A stretch of 64,000 bases of DNA from Nocardioides sp. TF02-7 (GCF_022437945.1 NZ_CP092535.1:3162001-3226000); one strand, 5' to 3'. Positions 1-10,003 are shown, counted from the first letter of the stretch. Program-made: numbers and translations. Notes: generated by a model not told the origin, from the letters alone.

Positions 1-400
1 GTCCTCACCCTGGAGGACCTGGCCGAGGAGCTGGTCGGCGAGCTCACCGACGAGCACGACGACCCCCACGACCACGCCCCGACCGTCGCCGACGCGGCGG
101 GCTCGTGGTCGGTGCCCGGCGACGTCCCGGTCGACGAGGTGGAGCGCACGATCGGCCACGACCTCCCGACGGGCGACTACCAGACCCTCGCCGGCCTGGT
201 GATCGCCGAGCACGGCCGGCTCCCCGAGCCGGGGACCGTCGTCGAGGTGCGCCTGCCCGACGACCCCGGCGACCTGGCCCGCACCGACGAGCCGCCGCCC
301 CGCTTCGCGCGGATGGAGGTGGTCGAGGTCGAGCAGCACGTGCCGGCCGTCGTCCGGATCACCCTCGACCTGCCCGACGAGCGAGGGGGAGGGGTCGTGA
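1..400 (+). CDS. CNNM/CorC (hemolysin-family) membrane protein, C-terminal fragment
   Basis: The gene starts before the window; about 130 codons are visible. They cover the linker after the CBS pair (TLEDLAEELVGELTDEHD) and a C-terminal CorC_HlyC transporter-associated domain (for example DYQTLAGLVIAEHG). The family comprises CNNM-type membrane proteins linked to divalent-cation transport. As written the frame has no stop and runs into the next gene. A one-base slip in the G-rich stretch 381-394 would give a TGA at 398-400 overlapping the next ATG by one base, the usual layout for tandem CNNM genes, so I treat the fusion as an artefact. Confidence 0.8.
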
Positions 401-1420
401 TGGAGAACCCCGTCGTGGTGGCCGTGGCGACCGCCGTCATCATCGCCGCGAGCGCCTTCTTCGTCGCGATCGAGTTCGCGCTGATCGCCGCCCGGAAGCA
501 CCGCCTCGAGGAAGCCGCCCCGTCGAGCCGCGCCGCACGGGCCGCGCTGCGCAGCTCCACCGAGCTCAGCGTCCTCCTCGCCGGCTCCCAGCTCGGCATC
601 ACCGTGTCGGTGCTCGCGCTCGGCGCGATCACCAAGCCCGCCGTGCACCACTGGCTGACACCGGTCTTCGAGGGCTGGGGCGCGGCGTACTGGCTCGCCG
701 ACGTCGCCGGCTTCGTGCTCGCCCTGGTGGTCGTCACCTTCCTCCACCTGGTCGTGGGGGAGATGGCGCCCAAGTCGTGGGCGATCGCCCACCCGGAGCG
801 GTCGGCGACCCTCCTCGCCCTGCCGATGCGGGGGGTTCATGTGGACCACCCGCCCCCTGCTGCGCGCGCTCAACGACGCCGCCAACTGGTGCCTGCGCCG
901 CGTCGGCGTCGAGCCGGTCGACGAGGTCGCCTCCGGCCAGGACCCGGGCGCGCTGCGGCAGCTCGTCGAGCACTCCGCCAACGTCGGTGCGCTCGACGCG
1001 TCGTTCTCCGCGCAGCTCTCCGGCGCACTGGAGCTCGAGACCCTCACGGTCGGCGAGCTGGTGAGCCCGACGCCGCCGACGGCCGTCCCCTCGGACGCGC
1101 GGGTGGCGGACGTGCAGGAGGCGAGCCGCCGCTCGGGCCACCTGCGGATCCTGGTCGGTGACGGCCGGAGCGCCGCGGGTGTGGTGCACGTGCGCGACAC
1201 GCTCGAGGCCGAGCCGGACACGGGGATCGGACCGCTCACCCGGGAGGTTCTGCGGCTGCCCGCCGACACGAGGGTCTACGCCGCGCTCGGCCGGATGCGG
1301 GAGACGAGCAACCAGCTGGTGGTGGTCACCGACCCGACCGACGCCGCGTCGATGCTCGGGGTGGTCACCGTCGCCGACGTGCTCCGGCGGCTGTTCCCGC
1401 TGCGCCAGCAGCGGGGCTGA
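400..1420 (+). CDS. CNNM domain protein with CBS pair (hemolysin family)
   Basis: About 340 codons. Residues 1-180 form the CNNM transmembrane domain (opening MENPVVVAVATAVII, then a hydrophobic hairpin ending VGEMAPKSWAIAHPE). Residues about 215-335 hold two CBS motifs, the second ending GVVTVADVLRRLF. There is no C-terminal CorC_HlyC domain, unlike its upstream neighbour; tandem long/short CNNM pairs are common in actinobacteria. The frame is broken by one base at about 830 in a run of six G (frame 1 before, frame 2 after). Likely role is membrane cation homeostasis; substrate not visible. Confidence 0.82.
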
Positions 1421-1435
1421 GGCGCCGCCTCAGCC
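1415..1435. terminator. Hairpin spanning two convergent stop codons
   Basis: GGCTGAGG (1415-1422) pairs with CCTCAGCC (1428-1435) around a 5-nt loop. The arms contain the stop codon of the CNNM gene (+) and of the NAD(P)-binding gene (-), so one palindrome could serve as terminator in both directions. There is no T-tract. Confidence 0.5.
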
Positions 1436-2089
1436 GGCAGCCGCGGCGCGCACCGCCTCCGCGACCGGGGTGTCGCCGGAGATCAGGTCCCACTGGTGCC
1501 CGATCGAGCTGTCGTCGGCCAGCGACGCGGCGACCACCGCTGCGACGTCGGCGCGGGGGACGTCCTCGTGCGGCAGGCGCTGGCCCAGGGCGACCCGGCC
1601 GGTGCCCGCCTCGTCGGTGAGCCGGCCGGGGCGGATGATCGTCCAGTCCAGGCCACTGTCGCGCAGCGCGACGTCGGAGTCGCGCTTGGCGGCGACGTAG
1701 GCCAGCCAGACCTCCGACGCGGCCTCGACATCGGGCTCGTCGACCGCGATGGCCGACACCTGGACGAAGCGGCGGATGCCGACCTCGTGCGCGGCGTCGA
1801 TCGACTTCAGCGAGCCCTCGAGGTCGACGGTGCGCTTGCGCTCGATGTTGCCGTCGGGCCCGCCGCCGGCGGAGAACACCACGGCCTCACAGCCCTCGAA
1901 GGCGGCCGCGAACGCGTCGACCCCCTGGTTCTCGATGTCGAGCAGGCGGACCTCCGCGCCCAGCCCCTCGAGCTCGGCGCGGTACTCCTCCTTGCGGACG
2001 AGAGCGACCGGCGTGTGCCCGGCGTCGACCAGGAGCGGGTGGAGGTGCAGGGCGACCTTGCCGTGGCCGCCGACGATGGCGATGCGCAT
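1430..2089 (-). CDS. NAD(P)H-binding (NmrA/atypical SDR) protein
   Basis: 219 codons, intact. The Rossmann nucleotide-binding motif is at the N-terminus (MRIAIVGGHGKVALHL). The middle contains VVFSAGGGPDG and the C-terminal part DWTIIRPGRLTDE, the signature of the NAD(P)-binding family related to NmrA and YwnB. Such proteins are usually small cytosolic oxidoreductases or redox sensors; substrate unknown. The start is fixed by a TAGGTT -10 box only 7 nt upstream, giving an apparently leaderless message. Confidence 0.85.
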   Translation of the reverse strand: MRIAIVGGHGKVALHLHPLLVDAGHTPVALVRKEEYRAELEGLGAEVRLLDIENQGVDAFAAAFEGCEAVVFSAGGGPDGNIERKRTVDLEGSLKSIDAAHEVGIRRFVQVSAIAVDEPDVEAASEVWLAYVAAKRDSDVALRDSGLDWTIIRPGRLTDEAGTGRVALGQRLPHEDVPRADVAAVVAASLADDSSIGHQWDLISGDTPVAEAVRAAAAG

Positions 2090-2096
2090 GCGGCCA

Positions 2097-2102
2097 AACC
2101 TA
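2097..2102 (-). promoter_or_regulatory. -10 box of NAD(P)-binding gene (leaderless)
   Basis: TAGGTT on the minus strand, 7 nt before the ATG at 2089. Confidence 0.5.
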
Positions 2103-2115
2103 CGACGTCCGTGGG

Positions 2116-2172
2116 CGGGGAGGGGACGGGGTTGGTGGGGCTGGTGGTGGTGGGGTGGCGGTGGTGGGGTGG
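2116..2172. other. G-run tract with quadruplex potential
   Basis: The + strand carries at least six GGGG runs separated by 1-13 nt in about 57 nt, between the structured element at 2176-2265 and the promoter of the NAD(P)-binding gene. Four or more G4 runs this close fit the usual G-quadruplex pattern. No coding signal is present. Confidence 0.45.
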
Positions 2173-2175
2173 CCG

Positions 2176-2265
2176 GCGACGTGAGGTTTCCCCGGCCGAC
2201 CGGGGAAACCTCAACTTGTCGGGCAAAGCAATGCCGGACAAGTGGAGGTTTGCCCGTCACGTCGC
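2176..2265. repeat. Compact palindromic element (three nested or adjacent stems)
   Basis: This 90-bp intergenic stretch can fold as a three-way junction. Outer stem: GCGACGTGA (2176-2184) with TCACGTCGC (2257-2265). Hairpin A: GAGGTTTCCCCGG (2183-2195) with its perfect complement (2200-2212), 4-nt loop. Hairpin B: ACTTGTCGGGCA (2214-2225) with TGCCGGACAAGT (2232-2243), one mismatch, 6-nt loop. The right arm of A plus the left arm of B can also pair further outward with GGAGGTTT (2244-2251), so A and an extended B are mutually exclusive. It lies between the end of the DUF1501 gene and the next minus-strand gene, so it may be a terminator, a structured RNA or a small mobile palindrome. Confidence 0.55.
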
Positions 2266-2295
2266 GCCCGCGGCCTCGGCGGACCGCCCCGACCC

Positions 2296-3582
2296 TCAGG
2301 CCCGCATCACGCCGACCGGCTCCGGGGTGAACCCGGGGAACACGGTCGCCGTCGACACCCCGGTGCGGGCGCTGACGACCTCGGCGAGCACGCTGCGGTA
2401 GTCGAGGGTGACGGGCAGGTCGGCGTCGTGGGTCTCGGTCAGGCCCGGCCACTCGGCGTAGTAGCGGCCGCCCTTCACCTGCGCGCCGGCGAGGAACATG
2501 ACGTTGCCCCAGCCGTGGTCGAGGCCCTGGGAGGCGTTCTCGACCGTACGGCGGCCGAACTCGCTGATCGTCACGAGCGTCACCCGGTCGCCGAGCGCCC
2601 CGAGGTCGGCGAAGAACGCGGCGATGCCCTCGGCGAGCTCGGTGGCGTTGTCGTGCATCCAGCCGTCGTCGGGCCGGCCGACGTAGGTGTGCATGTCCCA
2701 GTCGCCGTGGTCGACGGTGAAGACGGAGGTGCCGACATCGCCGCGGATCGTGCGGGCGACGCTGCCGAGGGCCCGGCCCAGGTCGGTGTCGGGGTACGAC
2801 GCGCTCGGGTCGGCGGTCCGCCGCACTGGCTCGAACCGCCGCACCGTGTCGAGCGCCGACCGCATGCCGCGGCCCATCTCCGACCGGTTGCCGCCCCACA
2901 TCCGGCGCAGGCTGGCGAGCCGCGGGTCGTTGGCCGCGAGCGACTCGGCGCCGTCGACGTCGACGTCGTCGACGTCCTCGAGCGCGATCACCGACTGCCC
3001 GCCGTAGAGGGCGGTGGGCAGCGAGCCCACGGCGACGCCCTCGACCGGCGTCGTCGCGGCGGTGCCGCCGAGCAGCCGGTTGAGCCACCCGGAGCGCGTG
3101 GCCGAGCCGGGCGCGGCGTCCTCGAGCTGCTCCATGGCCGAGAAGTGGGAGCGGTTGGCGACCGGGAGGCCGGTCGCGTGGACGGCCGCGAGCCGGCCCG
3201 ACTGCCACAGCGGCAGCAGCGGCGCGAGCGCCGGGTGCAGCCCGAACATGCCGTCCTTCGCCAGCAGCCGGTCGGAGGGCACGTGGATCCGGGGCCGGGC
3301 GCGGTAGTAGACCTCGTCGGCGTGCGGCACGACGAGCGAGAGCCCGTCGGCCGCGCCCCGCAGCGAGAGCACGACGATCGTCCACGGCTCGACCGGCGCG
3401 GCGGCGCTGGTGGCGGCCGCGGCCCGCGTGCTCCGGCTGACGACGGTGGAGCCGAAGACGGTGGTCAGGCCCGCGACGGCGAGGCCGCCGCGCAGCAGGC
3501 TGCGCCGGTTGACGCTGGTGAACTCCGGGCAGCCGCACGGCTGGTCGGGCTGGGACACGGCGGACCTCGTCGATCGGCTCAT
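2296..3582 (-). CDS. DUF1501 family exported protein (Tat signal)
   Basis: About 428 codons, intact. A twin-arginine signal (NRRSLLRGGLAVAGLTTVFG) lies at residues about 23-42, followed by an Ala-rich cleavage region. The rest matches the DUF1501 family, which is related to the alkaline phosphatase/sulfatase fold (VVLSLRGAADGLSLVVPHAD near the start; VFTVDHGDWDMHTYVG and VTISEFGRRTVEN later). Export as a folded protein through Tat is expected. Its ATG overlaps the stop of the upstream DUF1800 gene (ATGA), a coupled pair seen in many bacteria. Molecular function is unknown. Confidence 0.88.
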   Translation of the reverse strand: MSRSTRSAVSQPDQPCGCPEFTSVNRRSLLRGGLAVAGLTTVFGSTVVSRSTRAAAATSAAAPVEPWTIVVLSLRGAADGLSLVVPHADEVYYRARPRIHVPSDRLLAKDGMFGLHPALAPLLPLWQSGRLAAVHATGLPVANRSHFSAMEQLEDAAPGSATRSGWLNRLLGGTAATTPVEGVAVGSLPTALYGGQSVIALEDVDDVDVDGAESLAANDPRLASLRRMWGGNRSEMGRGMRSALDTVRRFEPVRRTADPSASYPDTDLGRALGSVARTIRGDVGTSVFTVDHGDWDMHTYVGRPDDGWMHDNATELAEGIAAFFADLGALGDRVTLVTISEFGRRTVENASQGLDHGWGNVMFLAGAQVKGGRYYAEWPGLTETHDADLPVTLDYRSVLAEVVSARTGVSTATVFPGFTPEPVGVMRA

Positions 3583-5052
3583 CGGTGGAAGTGGGCGGGG
3601 GAGTCGAGCATCGTGCTGAGCAGGCGCCCCATCCGCCACTGCAGCAGCGGGTGGTCGGCCCGCACCTTCTCGCCGGGCCGCATCTCCATCGCCACGCACG
3701 CGGCCTCGACCAGGCCGCGGCCGGCCGGGCGGCCGAGCAGCACGCGAGAGAGGTGGTCGACCAGGGCGTCGAAGCGGATCGGCAGCCGCGGCACCCAGGC
3801 CCGTGCCGGCCGGTGAATCGCGCCCGACTCGGCGTTGGGCCACCAGCCGTGCGCCACCGTGTAGTGCAGGTTGGCCGACCCGAGCGCCCGCAGCGTGGTC
3901 GCCCACGGCGCGTTGTCGAGCGGCGCGCCGTCGGGGCGCGGCCAGTCGCCGACCTGGAGGCCGAGGCTCCCGGTCTGCCAGACGATCGCCTCGGTCGCGA
4001 CGCGACCGCCGCCGGGCCGGCGGAACCGGATCCCGAGCGCACGGTAGGTCGCCACCAGGTCCTCGACCGGGTCGCGCAGCTTCTCGCCGGCCGACTCGCG
4101 GAACTCCGGCGACCGCACCAGCGCGCGCAGCACCGGCGCGATCCGGGTGTCGTGGTCGAGGTAGGTGTCGGCGAGGCGGCGCACCAGCCGGGCCGGCGGG
4201 TCGTCGGAGACGAACTTCACCGCCAGCTTGTGGGCCAGGTGCCGCGCCGTCGCGGGGTGCCGGGCGAGGTAGCGGAGCATCGCCTTGGTGACCGCGCGGC
4301 CGTCGGGGGAGGAGTTGGCGTGGGAGAAGCCGAGCACCTTCACCTTCCCGACGTGGTGGCGGTCCGCCCGGTAGGAGGGCTCCCAGCTGCCGAACAGGTC
4401 GACGTACCAGCCGGTCAGCACGAGAGCGGCGTTCTTGACGTCGGCCTCCCTTGAAGTTGCCGACGCCGACGGTGAACAGCTCGAGCAGCTCGCGGCCGAG
4501 GTTCTCGTTGGGGGCGGTCTTCGTCGACTGCACGCCGTCGAGCCACGCCAGCATCGCCGGGTGGGTGACGGCGGCGACGAGGAGGTCGTCGAACCGGCCC
4601 AGCGCCCGGGCCCGCACCGCCCGGCCGTACGACGGCCGCCAGGGCCACGCGTCCGCGCCGTGCGGGATGTGGAGGTGGTTCTCCCAGAACGCCGCCATCA
4701 CCTCGTGCACCTGGCGCTCGGAGGAGATCCGGCGGGTCAGCAGCCACGAGGAGTAGTCGCGCACCAGCTCCCAGCCCGGCTGCACGCCACGCTGGTCGCG
4801 GTCCCACAGCTGCTGCGGCGTCATCCGCAGCTGCGGCCACCAGCGGTCGAGCCGGGCGCCCGCCGGGTCGTCGATCCGACCGGGGTGGAGCTGCCGCTCG
4901 AACCACTTCGACGCACCGGCGCGGTCGACCTGCGCGACCAGCCGCGGCGTCGTGCCGTAGGTGAACCGCGACACCAGGTGCCGCCCTTGTGGCGGCAGCA
5001 CCGCCGCGGGCTTGGGCTTGCGCCATCGTGGCGCGGCCGTCGTCGTGCTCAA
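3579..5052 (-). CDS. DUF1800 family protein
   Basis: About 490 codons. Family marks include HEVMAAFWENHLHIPHGA, ENLGRELLELFTVGVGNFK and VKVLGFSHANSSPDG. The frame is broken at about 4447, where one extra base in CCTCCC separates GVGNFK from EADVKNAALVLTGW. I chose the TTG start at 5052 because GGGAGG lies a few bases upstream and no ATG or GTG in frame fits. It overlaps the DUF1501 gene by four bases, and the two are likely translated together. Function is not established for either family; they are usually encoded side by side and exported. Confidence 0.83.
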
Positions 5053-5122
5053 GGTCCCTCCCGGATGTCCCGTGGCAGGCTAGGGCCACCCGCCGCGTGG
5101 CGCGACCGCGCGCCGCCCGAGC

Positions 5123-5136
5123 GGGACCTAGGTCCC
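5123..5136. promoter_or_regulatory. 14-bp perfect palindrome in divergent promoter region
   Basis: GGGACCTAGGTCCC lies between the TTG of the DUF1800 gene and the start of the M15 peptidase gene. It could be an operator for either direction. Confidence 0.35.
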
Positions 5137-5171
5137 ACATGACTCTGTCCGATCGGGGTAACAACGGCCGC

Positions 5172-6555
5172 ATGCGCGCGCGGCTGTGGATCCCCCTCGT
5201 CCTGTGCCTCGGCCTCGTGCTCGGGCCGTACGCCGGCCCGGCGGCGCCCGCCCGCGCCGCGACGCCGACCGAGCTCCGGCTCTCGGCGCCCGCCGCCCAC
5301 GCCGGCTCCACCACGACCCTCACCGTGCGCCTGCTCGCGGACGGCGCCCCGGTCGCCGGGGCGCCGGTGGTCCTGCAGCGGCGGGTGGGCGGCACGTGGC
5401 GGCCGCTCGGCACGGTGACGACCGACGCCGGCGGCGCGGCCGGCCAGGTGGTCGAGCTGAGCCGGCGGCCGGCGGACAACCGGGTGCGGGCGTCGTACGC
5501 CGGTGACGTGGAGCTCGAGCCCGCCGTCGCCGACGCCGGGCTGCGGCTGCGCAAGCGGCAGGGCAGGGTGCGGATCGCCGGCCCGGCTTCGTTCGTCGAC
5601 GAGCGGAGCGCCCGGCTGCGGGTGCGGTGGACGACCGCTGCGGGGGAGCCGGTCCAGGGTCGGGTGCACCTCCAGCGGCGGGTCGACCGGCGGTGGCGGA
5701 CGGTCGCCGTGCTGCGCACGAACGCTGCCGGCCGGGCGTCGCGGACGGTGGCGCCCCCGCACCGACACCCGGTGGCGCGCCGTCGCCCGGGGCCTGCCGT
5801 GGGTGACCGGCGACGTCAGCACCGTCCACGCCCTCGACAACCTCCCGCCGGGCGTCCGGGTGCGACTGCCCGGCGCCGCCCCGCCGCCGCGCCGCAAGCT
5901 GTCCTCCCCGCCGGCGGTCGGGAACGGACCCAACCCGCGGGTCACCCGGATCCCCGACCGGGTCTGGCGCCAGATGACCGGTCGCACCTGGCACCGCGGC
6001 TGCCCCGTCGGCCGGGCGGGGCTGCGGCTGCTGACGATCAACTTCTGGGACTACAGCGGCTACCGCAAGCGCGGCGAGCTGGTCGCGGCCGCCTCGGTGG
6101 TGCACCAGATGGCGGCGGCGCTGGCCGACATGTACCGCGCCCGGCTCCCGATCCGGACGATGCACCGGGTGGACCGGTTCGGGTGGTCGCGCCGGCTGGG
6201 CGGCGGCGACGACTACGCGTCGATGGCCGCCGGCAACACGTCCGCGTTCAACTGCCGGGACGTCGTCGGCCGGCCCGGCGTCCGGTCCCCCCACTCCTAC
6301 GGCCGGTCGCTCGACGTCAACCCGTGGGAGAACCCCTACCGTGCCTCCCACGGCTGGGTGCCCAACCGGTGGTGGGTCGGCCGGTCGCACCCGCGCGTCG
6401 CCTGGCGCTCCCGCGGGCACCGCGTCGTGCAGATCATGGCCCGGCACGGCCTGCGGTGGACCTACGGCGTCCGCGACGCCCACCACTTCGACGCCGTGCC
6501 GCGCAACGGCCGCCTGCTGCGCGTCCCCGGCTGCGGCGACGCCGTGTGCCACTGA
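5172..6555 (+). CDS. Secreted M15-type (VanY-like) peptidase with Ig-like repeats
   Basis: About 460 codons. A signal peptide (residues 1-34, ending PAAPARAA) is followed by two Ig-like repeats of about 95 residues (each with LQRRV..W R..). The C-terminal 200 residues form a D-Ala-D-Ala carboxypeptidase-like domain with zinc-ligand motif SPHSYGRSLDVNPWENPY (SxHxxGxxxD) and a second motif DAHHFDAV. It probably trims or anchors to peptidoglycan outside the cell. One base is missing or extra in the C run at about 5751-5757, between the second Ig-like repeat and the peptidase domain. An upstream in-frame ATG at 5139 is possible; 5172 is preferred because the signal peptide starts there. Confidence 0.82.
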
Positions 6556-6579
6556 CCGGGCGGGGTGGTGCCCGGGTCA
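6553..6579. terminator. Hairpin over two convergent stops
   Basis: TGACCGGGC (6553-6561) pairs with GCCCGGGTCA (6570-6579) with one bulged base. It includes the stop of the M15 peptidase and that of the LuxR gene. No T-tract. Confidence 0.4.
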
Positions 6580-8206
6580 CGTGAGCCGGCGGTCGAACGC
6601 GTACGCCGCGGCGGCGGTCCGCGACGAGACGCCGATCTTGGTGAAGATGTTGCTGAGGTGCCGGGCGACCGTCTTCTCGCTGAGCACGAGCGCGGTGGCG
6701 ATCTGGGCGTTGCTCCTGCCGGCCGCGACCAGCCGCAGCACCTCTGCCTCCCGCGCTGTGAGGCCGTCGGGCAGCACCCCCGGCAGCAGGAGGGCGGCGG
6801 CCTCGCGTGCCGCCGGCTCCGCTCCGAGCTCCTCGAGCACCCGGCGGGCCGCGTTCAGCTCGGCGGCTGCCGACCCCTCGTCCCCGAGCGCGCGCAGAGC
6901 GAGCGCGATCCGCATCTGCGCCCGCGCCGCCTCGTAGGGACCGTCGAGCGCGTTCCACAGTGCTCGCGCCTTGCGCAGGTAGGGGAGGGCGCCCGCCGGG
7001 TCGCCGGCGTCCAGCTCGACGCCGCCGGCCGCATAGCCGGCCATCGCCTGGAGCGCCGAGCACCCGAAGGCGGTGGCGGTGCGGCCCAGCTCGTCGGCCA
7101 GCGTCCGGGCCGTCCCGGCGTCGCCGGTCGCGAGCGCGATCTCGACCGCAGCCGGGAGCAGCCGCGACCGGTGGACGGGGTCGGTGATCTCGGCGACGAG
7201 CCGGCGGGCGGCGGCCGCGGCCGCGCGTGTGCCGCCCCGGGCCAGCCACAGGAGGGCGAGGCCGGGCTGGGGCTCGAAGCCGTGGGCCGCGGCCCGGTCA
7301 TAGCTCGCCTCCGCGGCGTCGAGGTCGCCGAGCAGCCGCAGCACGTCGCCACGCTCGGCCAGGGCGAGACCAGCGGCGACCGGGGTCCCCACCGCCTGGT
7401 AGCGCCGCACCGCGTCGTCGAACTCGGTGACGGCCGCGGCGAACGCGCCGTGCAGGCGCATGATCTGGCCGCGGTGGACCGCGCACTGTCCCGTGAACGC
7501 GACCAGGCCCGGTTGGCTGCTGCACCAGCGGCTGAGCGCGGCGGTCCACGCCGATGCCCGGCCGAGGTCCGACACCTCCTGGCAGCCCTCGATCATCACG
7601 CAGTAGGCGTGCCCTGCCATCACCGGTGACACCCTCCCCCGGAGCGATGACGGTCATCGCCTCGTCGAAGAGCCGGAGGCCATCCGGGACCCGGCCGCCC
7701 TGGAGGGTGGTCCGGCCGAGCGCGGCCAGCGCGACGGACAGGAGGTCGAGGTCGCCGTGGCGGCGAGCGTGGTCAGCGGCCACGGCGGCGCGAGCGGCGG
7801 CGGCGTCCCAGTCGCCGTCGCCGATGTCGCGGAACATGAGGAGGAACTCGACGTACCCCCGCTCGACGACGTCCCGGTCGAGCTCGCCGAGCAGCCGCAC
7901 CGCCTGGGCCGTCCACCCGGCCGCGACCGTCGGGGCGCCCGCCGTGACGTTGGCCATGGCGAGGTGGAACGCGGAGCGGACGGCGGCGGTCGGCTCGCCT
8001 GCGGCGACCTCGAGCCGGAAGGCGCGCTGCAGGGCGGAGATGGAGTCGTCGGTGCGTCCGAGGAGGAATGCCGTCGTCGCCAGGGCGCCGAGGTCGGCGG
8101 CGTTCATGGCGTCCGGCGGCGTCCCCGACCAGGCCTCGTACGCCGCCGCCCAGTCGCCGCGCTCGTAGGTCTCCCGTGCGCGAACCAGCTCCTCGACCAC
8201 GCCCAT
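6577..8206 (-). CDS. LuxR-family transcriptional regulator with TPR-like region
   Basis: About 542 codons. The C-terminal 65 residues are a LuxR/GerE helix-turn-helix ([20 protein letters not shown], then [19 protein letters not shown]). The long N-terminal part is an Ala-rich series of helical repeats resembling TPR units (for example [15 protein letters not shown]). No AAA/STAND nucleotide-binding site is visible. One base in the CCCCC run at about 7635 breaks the frame between [11 protein letters not shown] and PVMAGHAYC. The start is supported by GGAGG 8 nt upstream of the ATG. It is a large stand-alone regulator with an unknown signal. Confidence 0.8.
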
Positions 8207-8275
8207 GCGTGAACCTCCAGCTCGAGGATAGGACCGCCCGGACCGTCGCGGGAGGGGGCAGCCGGCTTCTCGAGG

Positions 8276-9391
8276 TCAGGCGGCCTCGAGCCGGCGCGCC
8301 GGCTCCGGCCGGCCGCTCCGCTCCGCGATCCGTCGTGCCACGTGGTCGGCGTCGCGCCCGACGCCCGGCAGCACCATCGAGCTGAACGCGTACTGGAAGG
8401 ACAGGCCGCAGAAGTACAGCCCGGGCGCGGAGTCGACGACCCCCCGCACCTCCAGCGGCCAGCCGTCGGCACCGATCACGGGCAACCGGATCCAGTCGAA
8501 GGACTGCCGGAACCCGGTCGCCCACACGACGTTCGCCACCTCGACCGCCCGGTCGCCGACCACCGGCAGCCCGTCGCGCACCCCGGTGACCCGGTCGGTG
8601 AGCCGCTCGACGCCCCGCGCGCGGAGGTCGGCGCGCCGCACGCGGATCATCGGGCCTCCGTGGAAGCGCACGTGCGGCATCATCCGCCGGCCCAGCGGCG
8701 TCCGTCGGGTGAGCAGGTGCCGCCAGGCGAGGACGAGCAGTGGGAACAGCACCCGCCCGGCGGGCGACTCGATGCGGAACGGGACCTGGCCGCAGTCGCG
8801 GCCGGCCAGGATCGTCGGCCGGGTCGCGGCGACCTCGTGGGCGACGTCGGTGCCCGAGTGGGAGGCCCCGACGACGAGCACCGGGCCGTCGCGGAGCTGG
8901 GCCGGCCGGCGGTACTCGCTGGAGTGCAGCTGCAGGACCGCGGGGTCGAGGTCGGCGGCGAAGTCGGGGACGGCCGGGGTCCGTCCGAACGTCCCGGTCG
9001 CCACCACCACGTTGTCGCAGCGCAGCGTGCCGGTCGAGCAGTTCACGGTGAAGCCACCGTCGAGCGCGGCGTCCAGCGTCTCCACGCGGGTGCCGAGCAG
9101 CACCGGTAGCCGGTGGTGCTCGGCGTACGCCTCGAGGTAGTCGGCCACCTCGTCCTTCCCGGGGAACGTCCACGGGCGGGCGGGGAACGGAAGCCCCGGC
9201 AGGCCGTCGTAGCGGGCGGGGGAGTAGAGGCGCAGCGTGTCCCACTGACGGCGCCACTGGTCGCCGATCCGGTCGGCGGCGTCGACGACGAGACAGTCGC
9301 GGCCGCGTCGACGCAGGTGGTAGGCGGTCGCGAGGCCGGCCTGGCCGGCGCCGATGATCACGGTCTCGACGTGGGTGGGGGTGGTGTCCAC
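8276..9391 (-). CDS. Flavin-dependent monooxygenase (FMO/CzcO-like)
   Basis: 371 codons, intact. The FAD-binding motif is VIIGAGQAGLATAYHLRRRG at the N-terminus. The FMO-type region FPGKDEVADYLEAYAEHH, the NADPH-binding motif VLVVGASHSGTDVAHEV and the ATGF motif VVWATGFRQSFDWI follow in the family order. Expected reaction is NADPH- and O2-dependent oxygenation of a nucleophilic N, S or ketone substrate; the substrate is not visible. I chose the GTG at 9391, preceded by GAGGAGGAG, over in-frame codons up to 9517, which add 42 residues without similarity. Confidence 0.85.
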   Translation of the reverse strand: MDTTPTHVETVIIGAGQAGLATAYHLRRRGRDCLVVDAADRIGDQWRRQWDTLRLYSPARYDGLPGLPFPARPWTFPGKDEVADYLEAYAEHHRLPVLLGTRVETLDAALDGGFTVNCSTGTLRCDNVVVATGTFGRTPAVPDFAADLDPAVLQLHSSEYRRPAQLRDGPVLVVGASHSGTDVAHEVAATRPTILAGRDCGQVPFRIESPAGRVLFPLLVLAWRHLLTRRTPLGRRMMPHVRFHGGPMIRVRRADLRARGVERLTDRVTGVRDGLPVVGDRAVEVANVVWATGFRQSFDWIRLPVIGADGWPLEVRGVVDSAPGLYFCGLSFQYAFSSMVLPGVGRDADHVARRIAERSGRPEPARRLEAA

Positions 9392-9518
9392 TTCTCCTCC
9401 TCGGCTCGGGAGCCTCCACGCTAGGAAGCGCCCGCCACCGCCCGCTTCGGGCGGAATGCCCATCCGGTGGGCGGGGTCGTGGGTAGAAGTGCGCAGCGCC
9501 GAACCCCCGGTGATCACC

Positions 9519-9524
9519 TAGAGT
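9519..9524 (+). promoter_or_regulatory. -10 box of HIT gene (leaderless)
   Basis: TAGAGT, 7 nt before the GTG at 9532. Confidence 0.5.
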
Positions 9525-9531
9525 CCGGGAC

Positions 9532-9954
9532 GTGGCCGACTGCGTCTTCTGCTCGATCGTCGCGGGCGACACGCCCGCCGACGTCGTGCTCGACGAGCCG
9601 GAGCTGGTGGCGTTCCTCGATCGCCGGCCGGTGTTCAAGGGTCACGTGCTGCTGGTGCCGCGCGCGCACGTGGTGACGCTGCCCGACCTGCCGGCCGCGC
9701 TGCGCGACGGGTTCCTCGAGGCGGCGCAGCGGCTCGCGACCGCGGTCATGGACGGGCTCGGCGCCCAGGGCAGCTTCGTCGCGATGAACAACGTCGTCAG
9801 CCAGTCGGTGCCCCACCTGCACCTCCACGTCGTGCCGCGCACCAAGGGCGACGGGCTGCGCGGCTTCTTCTGGCCGCGCACGAAGTACGCCGACGGCGAG
9901 CCCGCGGCGTACGCCGAGCGGCTCCGCGCGGCGCTGCCGCCGGCCGGCCGCTGA
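9532..9954 (+). CDS. HIT family nucleotide-binding protein
   Basis: 140 codons, intact, normal family length. It begins with the Zn-binding-like CVFCSIVAGDTPADVV and ends with the histidine triad VPHLHLHVVPR, whose middle histidine is the nucleophile in HIT hydrolases. Members split nucleoside phosphoramidates or dinucleotides; the exact substrate is unknown. GTG start placed 7 nt after a -10 box. Confidence 0.9.
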   Translation: MADCVFCSIVAGDTPADVVLDEPELVAFLDRRPVFKGHVLLVPRAHVVTLPDLPAALRDGFLEAAQRLATAVMDGLGAQGSFVAMNNVVSQSVPHLHLHVVPRTKGDGLRGFFWPRTKYADGEPAAYAERLRAALPPAGR

Positions 9955-10003
9955 CCCTGCCGCTGACCCCCGCTGCCGGCCCGGCCGTCGACCCCCGCTG
10001 CCG

